From: Hetaerina americana
Taxonomy: Eukaryota; Arthropoda; Insecta; Odonata; Calopterygidae
Length of the DNA stretch: 64,000 bases
Assembly (NCBI GenBank): GCA_022747635.1
Contig: JAKTNV010000042.1
Coordinates: 2,058,501-2,122,500, forward strand
Direction of reading: 5' to 3'
Shown piece by piece: positions 21,880 to 34,979 of the stretch. The position numbers and the translations under genes were made by a program. The notes beneath the pieces were generated by a model. The model saw only the letters and a program-made list of their open reading frames with translations. It did not search any database and had not been told where the DNA came from. Every line of letters begins with the position of its first letter. Positions within the stretch are counted from its first letter, which is position 1.

Positions 21880-22520
21880 ATTCCTTTCAGTGACCTCATT
21901 AGTTTTATGATGTCATGCATACCTCTCCCCTTTCTGAACCCAAACTGATTTTATTTATTTATTCAGTATTAGTCCGAAAACAGCACATTTTGGCCTTTAC
22001 ATCGAACTATTAACAACGATAACAATGGTCACATTCACAAACACCCCATCTCTTCATCTCTTAAGTAATCATTTGCTGTCTTCTTCATCATTTTTTTGAT
22101 GATCTTAAGTACATTCTACCTTAGCTGCATGTGAGATCAAACTAATTGACCTATAGTCCTCAAATTTAGCTGCTTTTCCAATTTATGGGATTGGAACTTA
22201 TACTGATCCAAACAAATTTTCCGGCCACATTTTTCTATCATAACTGATGTGAGTGAATCTATAAAAACCTCTTGTTTCCACATTGTTTTAAACCCTAAAG
22301 TAGTTTCATTAGGGATACAAGCTTTATTTGCACATTCTTGCTCAATTTCATCCTTTAATATCTTTTCTACCTCAAAAAAACTATAATTTGATATACTTAT
22401 CCTCATCAACATGTATTTGCTTTCTATTTCTAGACTTGCTGACTCAATATCTGTGCCACGTAACTCCTCTTTGTATTCATCCCATTTCTCCTGAATCCTG
22501 AATTCTCCTCCATTTTTTGG
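21880..22520 (-). mobile_element. non-LTR retrotransposon reverse transcriptase fragment
   Basis: On the minus strand the blocks KFEDYRSISLISHAAKV and then FGFRKGRGMHDIIKLMRSLK can be read. They match blocks of the + strand copy at 8070-9565 (CEDQRTISLI, DQLGFRKGRGT). An upstream open frame of about 90 residues (MLMRISISNYSFFEVEKILK...) probably belongs to the linker before the reverse transcriptase. It is broken by frameshifts. It lies downstream of the last UCP exon found, probably in the gene's final intron. Confidence 0.65.
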
Positions 22521-22684
22521 GTCAACTCATAATTTTCCTAACATATCTATGGTAGTGTGCGTGGATTTTCCTTTCTTACTTCTCACAGTGCATTCACCTT
22601 CCTGTACAATGGATATATTTCACAATTTCTCTGCAAACTCTCCATATCACTGCACTGCTTCTTCCACCACATTTCTTTACTTAC

Positions 22685-22826
22685 CCTTTGTAAAATGCCA
22701 ATGGTCCTTCTTGAACCATCATTCTTATTGCACAATCTGTAGCACCTTTGTATTGACCCTTTGGTGAATTCATATAGCGGGTCTTAACCACATCTATTGG
22801 GGATGCTGCTACTGTTGTGCAGAATC
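22685..22826 (-). CDS. mitochondrial uncoupling protein, exon for third carrier repeat
   Basis: On the minus strand, acceptor TCTAAAG|GA and donor AAAGG|GTAAGT bound 142 bases. With one G from the previous exon it reads [21 protein letters not shown] and on to [18 protein letters not shown]. It contains the third mitochondrial-carrier signature P-x-D-x-x-K-x-R (PIDVVKTR) and the EG motif before the even-numbered helix. The match to UCP2/3-type proteins is close along its whole length. The protein must still continue (the usual PSF..LGSWNVVMF tail), so one more exon is needed at lower coordinates; I did not find it. Part of this exon's opposite strand is an open frame, but that is only a shadow. 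Confidence 0.9.
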
Positions 22827-22829
22827 CTT

Positions 22830-25610
22830 TAGAAATATAAGAAATAAGGCGTTAATGATGTGCATCTGCACATAATGCATTTTTCAAAGAGATCATGAGG
22901 TCAAAGAAAATTTTAAAAGTAAATGTTTTAGTATAAAAATTTGAAACAGTAATACAAATAACTATTAGATAAAAAACTATAAAATATTGATGACTCAGGT
23001 TGATTCTTGACTAATATGTCAAGAAAAGAAAATAATCATGCTTTTCAATCAGTGCCAGTTGAGTTGACAGTCATATGTGGGAAAAGAATCCAAAGCTGGG
23101 GTATTTTGGGTCATATAGGGTATGTATGGAGAGTGCTTGAAAAATAATGCCAAATGCATCAGACCCACTTCTCATAGACTCGATGTGAGCACTTAAATAA
23201 ATGCTCTGCCATTTCGTATTAAAGATGTTGATATCTGCAGAATTCAAGCTACATTCAAGCCTATCTTTGAGAGTCCAACTTATCTCCAACAATTAATTTT
23301 ATACTTGAAATGGTCCACTAGAAGGGGGTTGAACTGTAGGGAAATCCTCTGTTTTTTTCTAGGAATATGAAATGCATAGCTCCCAAATAGGGCAGGAATG
23401 CATATTGCATTAGCATTCTGTTTTGCCAGTTGGAAAAAGTATTAGTTGCCAACACGTGGCCATTGCTGTTTTTATCCTCACTAATGCTGCTATTGAGGTC
23501 TTTAGAAATAATCCAAGTGTTTTGTAATTACCGTATTAAAAAATTTAATTTTTCATGTGTAATGAATCATTCATAGGAAAAAATAAAAACCCACTTAAGA
23601 TTTGAAAGTAATTTTACCTTTTTTACTTTACTACCTTTAGGTAGTACCTACTTATTCACAATTTCATTCTTCATAGTAACACCCCTGCCTTTTGAGAAGA
23701 ATTTTCCATGTCTCACTTTATAATTACACTTTTACCAATCTCGAAACCTATTGGTAGGAAAATTAATAAAATGCACGTCGAAAACTGCTAGTTTTAGTTT
23801 TCCTGTGGAACAATTTCTCCAATGAGAAACCTTATTTAAAATATTTCGTATCAAGAACCCTACTGAAGATATTCTTGACACGTATTGGTGGAATTTGTGA
23901 AAATCTGGTATTCAGACAGGATGAGGTGACAATAGATGTAAAAAAGGTAAAATATTGTCATTGAAATGGAGGATAATTAATTCCGTTGAAGAGGCACAGT
24001 AAAATTGCAGTCACAAGAAAAATTCCCTACTAAATGGTTATTAGGTTTATTATTATAATTCACGCTATTCAAAATATTTAACTAAGAGTAATCATTCTGA
24101 AGGTTGAGTTGAAAGGTTCTGGTAAAATAGTTTCAATCTCTTTGATTACTGCATAGAAAATGATTCAAGCAACTAGCGGCCGAAAAGACAACAAATTGCG
24201 ATATTACGGATGCATTAATTTATGGCGCCAAAAAATACTCGCTTCGGTACCTAAATTTGTGCATACCATTGGAAAACTTCACCAGAATTTTCTACTAAAT
24301 ATTTCTGACGGGCATTTACAACAGCTGTTTGAATGGCCCCCGTGGATATAATTTTTAGTGCAAAAAATCCAATTTGGTAGGTATGTTGAAATGTTTTAGC
24401 ATTTGTAGAAATAGTGGGCGGACGACACTATTAAAAATCTATCCCCCATATACCAAACAAAGGTACCTAAGGCTGATTTTTATGTTGATAGCCGACATCT
24501 AAAAAGACGTAATGTAATAAACGCTAATGGACCACAATTACGAATATTTCTTGCTGTCTTGCTACATGATCGCTACTTGATGCATCGAAGCTGGGACACG
24601 CTTCTATAGACTTAATACGACTCTCGATACGACTTCTACTTATTTGTACCCTTTTAATTGGAGACTAGAATATGCTGTCAAAGAAATGGAATGGATGGCG
24701 TGAACGTAAAGAAACTATCAAGATTTGAGTGTAGTTTGATCATAATATTCTTGCAAGGAATAGTAATAAGACTTGGTAATATTACTTGACTGGTAATGTT
24801 TTTATTTTTACCAATATGCGCAGTTTTAAAAATCGCAATAAGTATCTGAAACATTGCGTTAGTCCTCAGGTTAGCGATAAGTCGTTTCTAAATTCTCGGA
24901 TTTAATGAAGCGCATAAACGTAGGTGTTTGGCAATAGCCATGCTTAATACTTAGGTTTGCTAATAGTGCCTGACTGCTACTTCTTCCGAATCAGTGCCTT
25001 TCGTCCTTGGAGATCATCGTGCTGGTATAATAATTTCATTCTCTTCTCATTGAATCCCATAGCGTTTCAGAGTGACACTCGTGTCAGTGGTCATCATCGA
25101 GGGAACTCTTAATCTTCAATCTTTGGTGGTGATTGGTAAGTACCTATATGCCTTGTATAGTTTTATTTATTTGCAAATGACTTTAATTATCTTTGATAGT
25201 TTAAAAAAATTGTTGTATCTTGGTTCGTCATTATTTTTGTAGGGGCTATTATACTCTAAGTAGATCTTAAGAAAGACAAAATATATTTTTAGTACATATA
25301 ATGAAAGTATTTTTGCTGCGATGGAAATATTATTGTCTTCTAAGTTATATCTGTGACCTATTGTTTGGAGCATATTGCATGTACCAAGTTTTTAGCTTCC
25401 CCAGTTTTTCCTTGATCCTAAAAGCTGTGGTTATAAATATTGAAAGATAAAATGAAGTAGGTATTATAAGCACTTGCTCATTTTTCAACAGCATTCTGTT
25501 GAAAATCAGTCATTCCAGGAATTTTTAATAACCTTGCAAAATTTAAAATATAATTACTAATCTGGATTGGAATATATTAATTTTTTTATTTTATGAGATA
25601 AATATTAAAT
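22830..25610. other. UCP intron, nothing recognised
   Basis: This intron lies between the exons at 22685-22826 and 25618-25758. A short GC-richer part near 24950-25140 ends in a good donor-like GGTAAGTACC on the + strand, but no coding exon is attached to it. Confidence 0.4.
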
Positions 25611-25617
25611 TCCATAC

Positions 25618-25758
25618 CTGCTATGACTGCAGAGGTGAAGTGGCATGGAACATTATCTGTCATAAGGTTGTAATGTAAAATGCTTTCCTTTATAATATCA
25701 TAGCACACTATTTCAGAGACATTTACTATAGCATTCCGGCTTATATTTGGAATAGTTC
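25618..25758 (-). CDS. mitochondrial uncoupling protein, exon between second and third repeats
   Basis: On the minus strand, acceptor TTCCACAG|GA and donor GCAG|GTATGG bound 141 bases. Two bases complete a Gly codon from 27244, 46 codons follow ([20 protein letters not shown] and then [26 protein letters not shown]), and one base is passed on. In UCP2/3 proteins this segment is transmembrane helix 4 with its NxxRNAIVN motif, and then the LMTD..PCHFTSA stretch leading into helix 5. Those residues are preserved. Phase matches both neighbours. Confidence 0.93.
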
Positions 25759-26789
25759 CTGTGGAAAGTAAATTCAAATGTTAATACATATAAAGATATT
25801 TATTGATTAAAAAAATTAAATGCTAAACTACTTGGAAGGGATTTTCTCATTTTCCTAGAAGCAACATAGTAATTTGACTTTTAAAGATCAACATATTATG
25901 TGAATTTCATAATTTACAATATATTATGCATTTAATTTTCCTAAATGGAAACTTTTATCTTATCAGAATTGATATAAGGAGAAAATGAATCTTAGTTCAA
26001 CTTCAGTAAGAGATATGAAAATCTAAAAGTGAAAAACGTAGGAATAACTTAAACATTTCAAGTAATATGAGCTCTTGGGGTAGCCCATATCTCTACATCA
26101 TAATTTATTTTTCTCTTTTGGACAGAGTCCTGAATGGGACTCTATTTATTCCAAAATGTTTGGCTGGAAAATATGAGCAGATGTATATGAGATATCTTCA
26201 TTGCTTTTACTCAAATTGAAAATGCCATCTTCCCAATCCTTTTGTGTTATATTGAAGAGAGGCCTTCCTTGTTATCACTTGAATCGGTTATTTATTCTCC
26301 TATTGAGATACATGATTTTCTCAGATGATCTCTTCACTGTGTTGCAATCCCAAAAAAGTTCTCTCTCTCTCTCTGTTATTAAGAGTTTGACTGTGAATTA
26401 TATACAGCCAAATTCCATTTCATATTGTTGTCATTACATATAATGAATACAGGTTTACATTATTTTTCACTTAAATTTTCATGCATTCGCATATACTTAA
26501 AACAAGTGGAATGCTATTTTCTGCCAGAACCATAGGAATTCTGTTGGAGAGAACCACAGAATGGTGTAAGAAGGTATGAACAAAAGTCAGAAATTTGGCA
26601 TTCTCAATCTGACAGCTTTTAAAAATCATTTTGTTTTAGTTTTCCAATATTTCAAGCATATGTATATACATTTTTCAAAGAATAATAACCCATATATTAG
26701 CAAACATAGTGCAGAAACAAAATTTTCCCTCAAATATTAAAAATTAATATTCTCTCATGGAATATATTATCATTCATCAGTGGATGAAA

Positions 26790-26960
26790 ATGTTAAATCT
26801 TTCACCCAGACCTGGACTGGAACCCATATTCTCATGATTTCCAGCCGGGTGTTTTAACAAATTAAGGTAATGAGGCATCCTTTGAAATGTGCATTTCTAG
26901 TGCTTTAAATAATCAAGATGTTATGAAGAACTACTATCACAAGTAATCGTAGGCTGCCCT
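26790..26960 (-). mobile_element. tRNA-derived SINE, second copy
   Basis: On the minus strand, TTGTTAAAACACCCGGCTGG and GGGTTCCAGTCC form a tRNA-like A/B box pair. The overall pattern, and the flank containing AACATCTTG, match the SINE at 18470-18720. It lies in a UCP intron. Confidence 0.55.
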
Positions 26961-27243
26961 AAGGATATTATCCAAGACTAGGGATCGTTTCCATTTTAGT
27001 GGCAGGTAAGGGATGCTTTTATGCTACGAGGAAAAATGTTTGGCAGAATGAGAGAGAGATTGTGTGCAGTGATGCCTTGCTGATTTTTGCATGAGGTTCC
27101 AAATGTCATATCAGTTGTTCTACTAATAGATCAAACAAACAATAAAAATGTTAACTAGGAAGTCTATTCTGTGAGTTTATTCTAATATGTTTTCATGAAT
27201 CAGGTCCATTTAGCCTGCTGGAATTGAAAGGAACTATATATAC

Positions 27244-27489
27244 CTTTCCAAAGGCCTCGAATACCCTCCTCTCTCCCTATCATCCTGTATGCTTGAATAG
27301 TTGAACTGTATCGCTGACTATTTGGTGTCTTTGGTCCAGTGTGATTCTTTCTTTGAGCTTGGAAGCGAACTTTCACAACATCAGTTGGTTGTGCCAAAAG
27401 GACAGCTAAGCCACCTGTAGTTATTCCTGCGGCTACTCTTAGTCCTACAGCAAGTGCGCCCACACCCAGATTGCCATCAACCCCAGAAC
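27244..27489 (-). CDS. mitochondrial uncoupling protein, exon for second carrier repeat
   Basis: On the minus strand a polypyrimidine-like tract and AG|GT precede the exon, and AAAG|GTATAT is the donor: 246 bases, with two bases completing a Gly codon, 81 codons, and one base left. It reads [40 protein letters not shown] and [20 protein letters not shown], ending in [22 protein letters not shown] is the second mitochondrial-carrier signature, in the exact form of UCP2/3. The protein is an inner-membrane carrier expected to allow proton or anion leak. A decay-free frame and good splice sites argue for a live gene. Confidence 0.95.
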
Positions 27490-28138
27490 CTAAAAAAAAA
27501 TCTAGATGAGTCTCTTATGCAAGAAGTGGTCCATAAACTAGAATTAGGCATGATAAATACATAATTATTTGTTATTCCAGTTTGTAAATTAAGACATAAT
27601 GTGGCTTTCAGCATTGCTAGCATATAATGCCAAAAAAATTAGATTATAATGTCTTTTGATCGGACAAAAAGATCCAGCAAAATAGGAGCCATCTCATTGA
27701 GTGAAGGCAAAATTAAAATAAAATTCGTTCTTTCATAACTTTGTGGTATTCCATGTGATAGTAATTTATAGGATCAAAAACTTTTTAAAATCATAAAGCA
27801 ACATCTAATGGTTTCATTGTTATAATGAACGAATATTATCAAAGAAAAATTTTCTTCAGAGTTAACTGCAGGAAGTAAAAACTGCTGATAAAATTCAGTT
27901 GGACTTGAAAGTTAAAAATGAAGACCATAAGCTATAAAACTTTAATTCATCTAGGAATTGACAAGAAAAAATTAAGTGAAAGGTGAAATAGCTAATCTAC
28001 TATATATTTTTTGCTTTTGTGCAATTATTTAAGGAAATTTCTTTTTTTGATTAATTACATATAATTTAGAAATGCAATGAGCTAAAACCTTCGAAACTTT
28101 AAAAATATATGCATCTTAAAGAAGGAAAAATGACCAAC

Positions 28139-28254
28139 CCTCTGGCATTAGAATCCTTGCATACATCTCTTTCACAGAGTCATAAAGACCAAGGCGCACA
28201 GATGCAAAGCACATCTGCCTTTGTAGACCAGCAGAAAGTCCATTATACAAGCTC
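28139..28254 (-). CDS. mitochondrial uncoupling protein, exon for helix 2
   Basis: On the minus strand, acceptor ATTTGTAG|G and donor GAGG|GTTGGT bound 116 bases. The first G completes an Arg codon begun by AG at the end of the exon at 61205, then 38 codons follow ([20 protein letters not shown] and [18 protein letters not shown]), and one base is carried over. [25 protein letters not shown] is a hallmark of UCP1-3 proteins (transmembrane helix 2 region). The donor GTTGGT is weaker than usual, but the phase to 27489 is right. The preceding intron reaches to 61204, about 33 kb. Confidence 0.95.
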
Positions 28255-28259
28255 CTACA

Positions 28260-30290
28260 AATAAATAATATTAAGTCATTTATAAACTGAAAAAGAACAA
28301 ATTTTTCAGAGAAAATCATATCACATTCAGATAGGCAAGTACTGTGTTATTTTCTTTCACTGTTTGCTTTATGCTTTGTTTTTACATTTACTGTGAGGGA
28401 AAAAATTGTAATACTCTGGGGGAAAAGCTATATCTTCTGCTAAATTTGAATTTTGATTATGTAAAGCGTGAAATAAAATTTTTGACTGATTGAAAGCAGC
28501 ATTCACACTTAACAAATTATCTTGTTATTTATCATTCATGAATTGATTTAATTCAATTGCTGAAGAACTATAGCAATGGAATGGCAGAATTACGAGAGAA
28601 CAGCATGAAAGACACATCACAGTATAACAAGTGATGGCTTCACTGACATCATGCCTTCTGGCATTACCAGATCTTCACCATCATATTTTTTCAAAATATA
28701 AAAAATAGGCAAGTAGAAATTGCAACTAAGTGAGAAATTAAATGCTCCTCCTAGAAATTAAATAAACCTATCTCCATATTTGTTGATCAATTGAAGATGC
28801 AATTTTTTATTGGAAACATATACTTTTGTTTAATATAATCTCAGGCTCCAACTATCAATTGCGTTGAATCAACCTGAAAGGAAGCTGATTGCTGCCACGA
28901 AAACTCTGTGATCTACTAATATACATCACTGTGTATTAACAATTATTATATAATGTTAAATACTATTTAATTATGCCTTATTTAGGTTCCATCCTGTGGA
29001 ATAATATTAATAAAAATTCAAAGTCTTAATTAGGCAATGTGTACAATTTAAAAAATGCCTTTCGATCTTTGCCCATGGATTGTAAGAAGAGAGATGGCTG
29101 AGGAATACTTTTGCGGAGGATGAGCGGGAGTGCTCATGATGGGAGGTGCACCCAGAAGTAAACCTGTACTTCTGAGAGCACACTCCCTCATTGTAGTTTG
29201 TTTTAAGAATATTGTCTTTGAATTTTCATTATAATCAACGAGTATGATTATTTTGCTATGAATCAGGGCATAAGCAAGCAGGGTAACAGTTTTGTTTTCC
29301 AGAAGATTCATCATTGCAGAAGGTGATAGGGTAATCATGCTTGCAAAATTTAAGAGCAAGAAAATATTTGGGGTAAATTTATGTGATTGTTTCACGATAA
29401 CCATTTTTTAACATCATTTATTGAATGACGCTCATGAATGAAGTTAATATTTTTGTGAAATTTAAATGGAGAGCATCAGCATTGTTATAGATGGATCGTG
29501 TTAAGTTAATTTCATCTGGGCGTGAACTTTGGCGTCTCAAGATGTTCACCTTAATTAAAAGGCCGTGAGAACTTTCTTTTGTCGAGGCAAAGCATGGGAA
29601 AGAAGAGGGCGGATAGCGATTTAGAAGATCGAAAACTTCAATATATGAATATAAACTGGCAATGGGCTCATCCAAACTACAATTTCTTCTATCCAGGACA
29701 ATAGACCGGGAATCGTCAGAAGGAATATTAACCTAAATTCATAGAATGAGTTGATTGGTTCCATGGATCTTTTGTCGTCATCCACAGTGAGGATATTTCA
29801 ACACGTCCCAAGCGTCTTAGTTATGATTTACCGTTTATTTTATAATCTATTTTGAACTAATACCATAGTTTCCTGTTGTGTGGAAGCCGATGCGCCTTGA
29901 TTGGGTAACCCCAATCAAATTACCACGAGTGTTGTTTTTCCTGTGATATAGTAGCCGTTCTTAACCTTGAGGAATCGTGTACGGTGACCTTTCACCGAAA
30001 ATGAAATCCTCACCAGAAATAGATTGCATCACCAGCACGAAATTTTCCTTCAAGTGGCAAACTATATGGTGAATCTGGTTATGTCAAAACAATGGCGTAG
30101 CGAGGCCATGCCTTGCCGAATTTTTCACTCGTTTGTTGCTGTATCTAATATTTTTAATATCTCCGACATGTTTATGAAGGATTTGATCAATCGGTCATAC
30201 CGTAGCAGGTAATGTTTAAAGGGTTTTAAGGAATGGGGATGTGGTGAGGGAGTAGTGTGGTTTATGGTTTACGGTGTGTCGTTACAGCGA
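28260..30290. other. UCP intron, nothing recognised
   Basis: Two open frames on the minus strand (29048-29404 and 29418-29675) have no recognised domain and no similarity to the carrier; they are not called. Confidence 0.4.
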
Positions 30291-30299
30291 GTACGTCAT

Positions 30300-31170
30300 G
30301 CGTATTGACAGAGGATCTTCTTGCCTATGTTTCCCTGGGAAGTTTTCGATTGGGTGGAGGGCTGCTTTAATGTGATGTAATACTGGATCGTGGTGGAGGT
30401 CCTCTCCTTGCCCTTGTTCTTGAACCATAGCGCTCCAACCAGCTACATCACTATATTATTTTCAGCCGATTGGATCCGATTTTGAGTGGGAATTTACCGC
30501 ATGAGCCTAAGCGGGGGAGACATAGGAGAAGAAGGGGCGTATCACGGTGGTGTACAGGATGAGTCTTAGGGATAGGGGATAGCCTCGACGGAGTAAGGGG
30601 TATAAGCGGACGCAACTTCCCAAATATGTCTGACGTGTGAAGCTCAGATTAGTCTGTTATCGAAGGTGACGCCGAGGAATGTTGCTGTTTGCTGCTTCGG
30701 GATGCCCTCCGTTCCGAATGGCAATGTAGGGCCTTCGCCTGCCTTTGGTTGGTGGGAGAAGGTGACATATTCGCACTTCCGTGAGTTCACATTCACCTTC
30801 CAGCCTCTAAAACCAGTCCCCTAGGGTGTCGGACTGGCTTTGGAGGGTGCCAGCAACTCTGTTCGGGTCACGACTGTGGGCCAGTAACGTCATTTCGCAT
30901 GCACACCCAAGGCGCTGGGTATTGTGGGAGATATGAATGTCGTTCATGAAGAGAGTCGAGGAGGTAATGGCTCCATTTGGGACGCCGGAGGATATGGGAC
31001 AGTATTTCAGAGGAGCATGATTTTTGGTAGGTGAAAAAGGATCGGTCTCTGGTGGAGTATTGGATAATCTTGAGGATAAAGGAGGGGAGGGAGAGTTTTT
31101 GTGCTTTGTAGACCAGGCCCAGGGTCCAGACCTTGTCGAGGCGTAGGGAGGCCTTCAGATGGCAGGAGGC
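30300..31170 (-). mobile_element. Jockey-like non-LTR retrotransposon fragment
   Basis: On the minus strand, in order and across several frameshifts, the blocks are: RLDKVWTLGLVYKAQKLSLP (the AFDKVW region of the reverse transcriptase), FFTYQKSCSSE.., SGVPNGAI-like and NDIHI-like pieces, WFRGWKVNVNSRKCEYVTFS and IPKQQTATFLGVTFD. This order is that of the Jockey/I-type reverse transcriptase palm and thumb. GC content is well above the surrounding intron. No complete frame remains. Confidence 0.65.
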
Positions 31171-31179
31171 ATCAATTTA

Positions 31180-34030
31180 GCCTTACATTTAGATTAATAA
31201 TCTGACGAAATCCTGAGGGGGTCCGAGTACGTACAGGTATTACGGCTTCATTGCAATGTTGATGAAGTACCATCTGTAAATGTCATTAAATACTCGTAAT
31301 TTGAGGAGATTAAGTGTTAGAAAAACTTGTCTCATGAGTGATTACAGCTAATAAAACCGTTCATCATCAATCAGCGTAAAGATATGAACCATATGAGAAA
31401 ATGCTCACTTTTTAAATATTTATCTTTTTTTGTAGTCTAAGAAAGATATCTCATCCTATGCCCCTTCCGAAATCTTCTGTGGAAATTTCTTTTTGTGTAA
31501 TCTCTTAACCTATTTTCCACTATGAAATACCTTGATGTTAACATTCACCTAGTCCTAATGGGTTGCCTATTATACGAGTGCACTGAATTACTGGAGAATC
31601 TTTATCGATCCTATGAATTGTACTTTTTAATCGATAAATTACCCCTTGATTTTTTCTTTTAAATGGAAATCAAGCTGTTGAGTTCCAAGCTACAAGTCAG
31701 ATCCTTCATTTGCATACCATTTATCATATCAGATATCAACTATCGGTAAATGTCTCTTTTCATACGTACCGAAACTCATTCAAAGACATTGCGGGAGATG
31801 CCGCGACAGTAGCTTTTTGACGGAGTCATCCGCTAATATGTATGCATTACAATGCAACAATAAAACTCTTTGATTCTTCATTAGTTAATGAAGTATTCCC
31901 TCTCTTTAAAAATATAACTGGGCAAATATTACTGAGCGGCTAATTTTCTCTCTGGTTATTTAGTAACTACTAATCTCATACCATATCATGATTATAAAAC
32001 ATCTGCCATTGAATCAAGTCAAGAAGTTGACTACATTATTTTTGTCATTGACACATGGCTTTGGCACATGGACACTATTGACTTTGATAAGTGACACACT
32101 CGCATGTTAGTTGGAAATTATTTCATCGATCAGTCTACTCGCATTATTCTCCAGCACATCTGGTGTTGGTAACTCAGGTTACTTGGCAATGGCAGGGCCA
32201 TTTGTTATTTTTTATTTTCTTCAATGATGTTACTCATAAATGTTATGGCATTTTATGGTATCGTTATTGATTTACTGTAGGCAGACGACCTGGAAATACA
32301 TTGCCGGCGTGATTGCTCAGTCTGTAAAAACGCGTCATCGATAAATTTGGGCATTATCCTTTTCCTTAAATTCGGCAATAAATGGGGAAAGGGGCAGAAT
32401 TTTTGTAATTAATCTGTAACTCGATATTCAAATGGGGATAATCATGTGGGTAATACTGGCGAGAATGATTTTTCTTTCGATTGCGAGATCAGTTTGTGGC
32501 TAGCCATTGATCATCCAACATGGTATGGCAAAAATCGAAATCATAACAGGACTTGACTTCGAATGCATCATATGAACGGGACGTGATGTAGGGTGATCCA
32601 TAAAAAAAATACATTTTCAGATTTGAAACAATCGGGAGGAAAATCGGAAATTAGAGTGTCATGTTCATCGAGAAAAGGTAAAATCTATGGGAATATAATA
32701 GGAAAAGATTGGCCACAACTACGTATTAGACTAGGAGTCAGGATTCGAGTATCCGGTTGAATTTTATCTAATCCTTTCACGAAATCATTATATACCGATC
32801 GTGCATGATGCCCATTAGCTCTATGTTTTTTTGGTTTTCCGTTGTCTTCCTCAATAGTGTTTTTAACGTTACAGCATCACCCAATTGGCGCAGAGTGGGA
32901 TCAAGCCCCTTTGCAAACGCCTCACTGAGGAACAGACGCTGCGCGAACTACCTTTCTTCTGGTTCCTACCCTTCGACGTATCAGGAGCAAATATCATGCT
33001 TCCACCAGCAGAGCTCTAGGGGCCATCAGAACGCACAGGCGTCAAGGTTTCAAGGAGAGGGTTATAATCATTAATCATACTTGGATGATCGTCTGGAATC
33101 CGATCAATGAAATTAAAACGAGCAAGAAATAGTATAAATTTAATAATTTATGAAAATGTGGTTTTAAAATTAAATCGCGAGTCAATTTCAGTTTTTTATT
33201 GACTTAAGTGTAAATTTAATGTAGCAATTTAGAAAATCATGAACTAATTATGGAGTCAAAATAATCATTAAAAAATATAAAAATTGTAGGTGGATTCAAC
33301 CCAAGTATTCGATTGATAAGGTATTGGGCTCGAATTACTCTCCAACATGCTTACTTCAACGGAATGTGATATTTTTTCTCATTAGATAACCAAAGGCAAC
33401 TGCATTTCCCCAATACAGAATGTATTACATCGGTTCATTGATGTAGACGACGTTGCCAAGTATAAAAATTAAAGATAGGATATTGAGCACGTGTGAATTC
33501 ACAAAGACAGAAATCGTCATATGAACGGAAAGTTGGATCACAGCAGGCAGCAGAGTTTTTTCCCTAAAGGTTTCATCATCTACAGAAAAGAGAAACAATA
33601 GACTTGAAGGAGGAGTATTTATCGCCGTTGACTCACAAATCAGCAGATATTGTTATAAAGGCGACGGCAACGATACAGAAAGAGTGAGTTTCATGTAACG
33701 TGTTAACAGGCTTCCTTTCAGCACCAAGGAAATCATAGCTCCAAATTATTTTGGTAGATTCCATTACCGAGATAAAAACAAGAGGGACAAATACCGTAGT
33801 CGATTATTCAAGTATTCGTTCTCCCTCGCACGATACGAAATCATAAAAAATTCGAAACCAAGCACCTGAGCATATTCACTCTCTTAAAACAAATATTCAA
33901 CGATTTAGTGAATCATTTGATGATGTACATAGGCATATGCATGCGTATGTGTATGAGTGTTTTTGTAGACGAACTATTACACACTCAAATATGGATTTAT
34001 GGCCAGTTGTGCAACTATGGATGATGCCGA
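31180..34030. other. UCP intron, nothing recognised
   Basis: No exon, RNA gene or element was recognised. An open frame at 32805-33074 (+) starts with a hydrophobic stretch but has no family resemblance, so it is left uncalled. Confidence 0.35.
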
Positions 34031-34033
34031 AAC

Positions 34034-34075
34034 TCCTCCCGCCACACGTCCTTGCGGTGGCGTGCCGAGTACTGT
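34034..34075 (+). repeat. dispersed GC-rich hairpin repeat, copy 1
   Basis: The core CCCGCCACACGTCCTTGCGG is followed by TGGCGTGCCGAGTA. It is the most diverged of five copies in the window; the others are at 34921, 37421, 49401 and 52922. Confidence 0.6.
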
Positions 34076-34920
34076 GTAATGTACAAGTATTATTTGTAGA
34101 TCTAGTTAAATACGTTCTGGCAACATGAAGAGTGGTCACGGATTACACGTTCGACTCTCGGCTCGGTAATGAGAACTTTCTAAATTCTGGTGATTCTATA
34201 CCAGAGAAACTAAGGCGAAACGAAATTTAGACCCTTCTGAGTCCTTTAGTATCCATGGATACCATAAGTTTCCGATGGTCACAACCATGGCCACGTTTCC
34301 CCGCGAATCCGTACTTGGCGATTTATTTTGCAGTAATATTCTGGGTTAGGGTAGGTTTTTCATAGTTAATTCTTATTCAAGAAAAAAACTATCAAAGTTG
34401 TTAGCATAATTCTGCTGAACGACCATAGTGCCATGAGTCCCTCTTGACCTTTTAGTGACTAATTATCACGTTTAGTCTACCGACGATTTCGTAAAGTTTT
34501 TGCTTGACTCGATGCGATTCAATGGATGAAAAAATGTTTGATGATCGAAAGGTTTCAATACAAAAACATTTTACAGTATGGCTTTCCTTCCAAAAGTTTC
34601 CTGGTACTCTTTCCAGATGCAAAGGTCCGAACAACTACATGGATATGTAGCCAGCGCAAGAGCCTGCAGTGTTAATGATATAACTCTAGAGTGTTAATGT
34701 CATAGAGATAGTTAACTCAGCCGAGTAAGTACTCATATTTTTGATAATTTCATGCATAGTGTAATTTTGATTTGTGCTAAGGAATATACCAATCAAAAAT
34801 AAAAAAAATAAAAGCTTGTAAATTTATAATCTAAGTATATTAATTTTAATTTCTCCAACTCCTATATTTTAGTAATATAAACTTAATGAGTGAGTCGTAA
34901 GTGCATAATTGTGTATGAAT

Positions 34921-34975
34921 GGCTGGTGCCCTAACACCCCCCGCCACACGCCCTTGCAGCGCGTTGCGAGGTACA
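34921..34975 (+). repeat. dispersed GC-rich hairpin repeat, copy 2
   Basis: GGCTGGTGCCCTAACACC is followed by the core CCCGCCACACGCCCTTGCAG and GCGAGGTA. It has the same layout as copy 5 at 52922, from which it differs at a few positions. Confidence 0.75.
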
Positions 34976-34979
34976 ACTT

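Noticed and set aside
29048..29675. Two consecutive frames on the minus strand near UCP exons as extra UCP exons
   Set aside because: No carrier motif, and the UCP protein is continuous without them.
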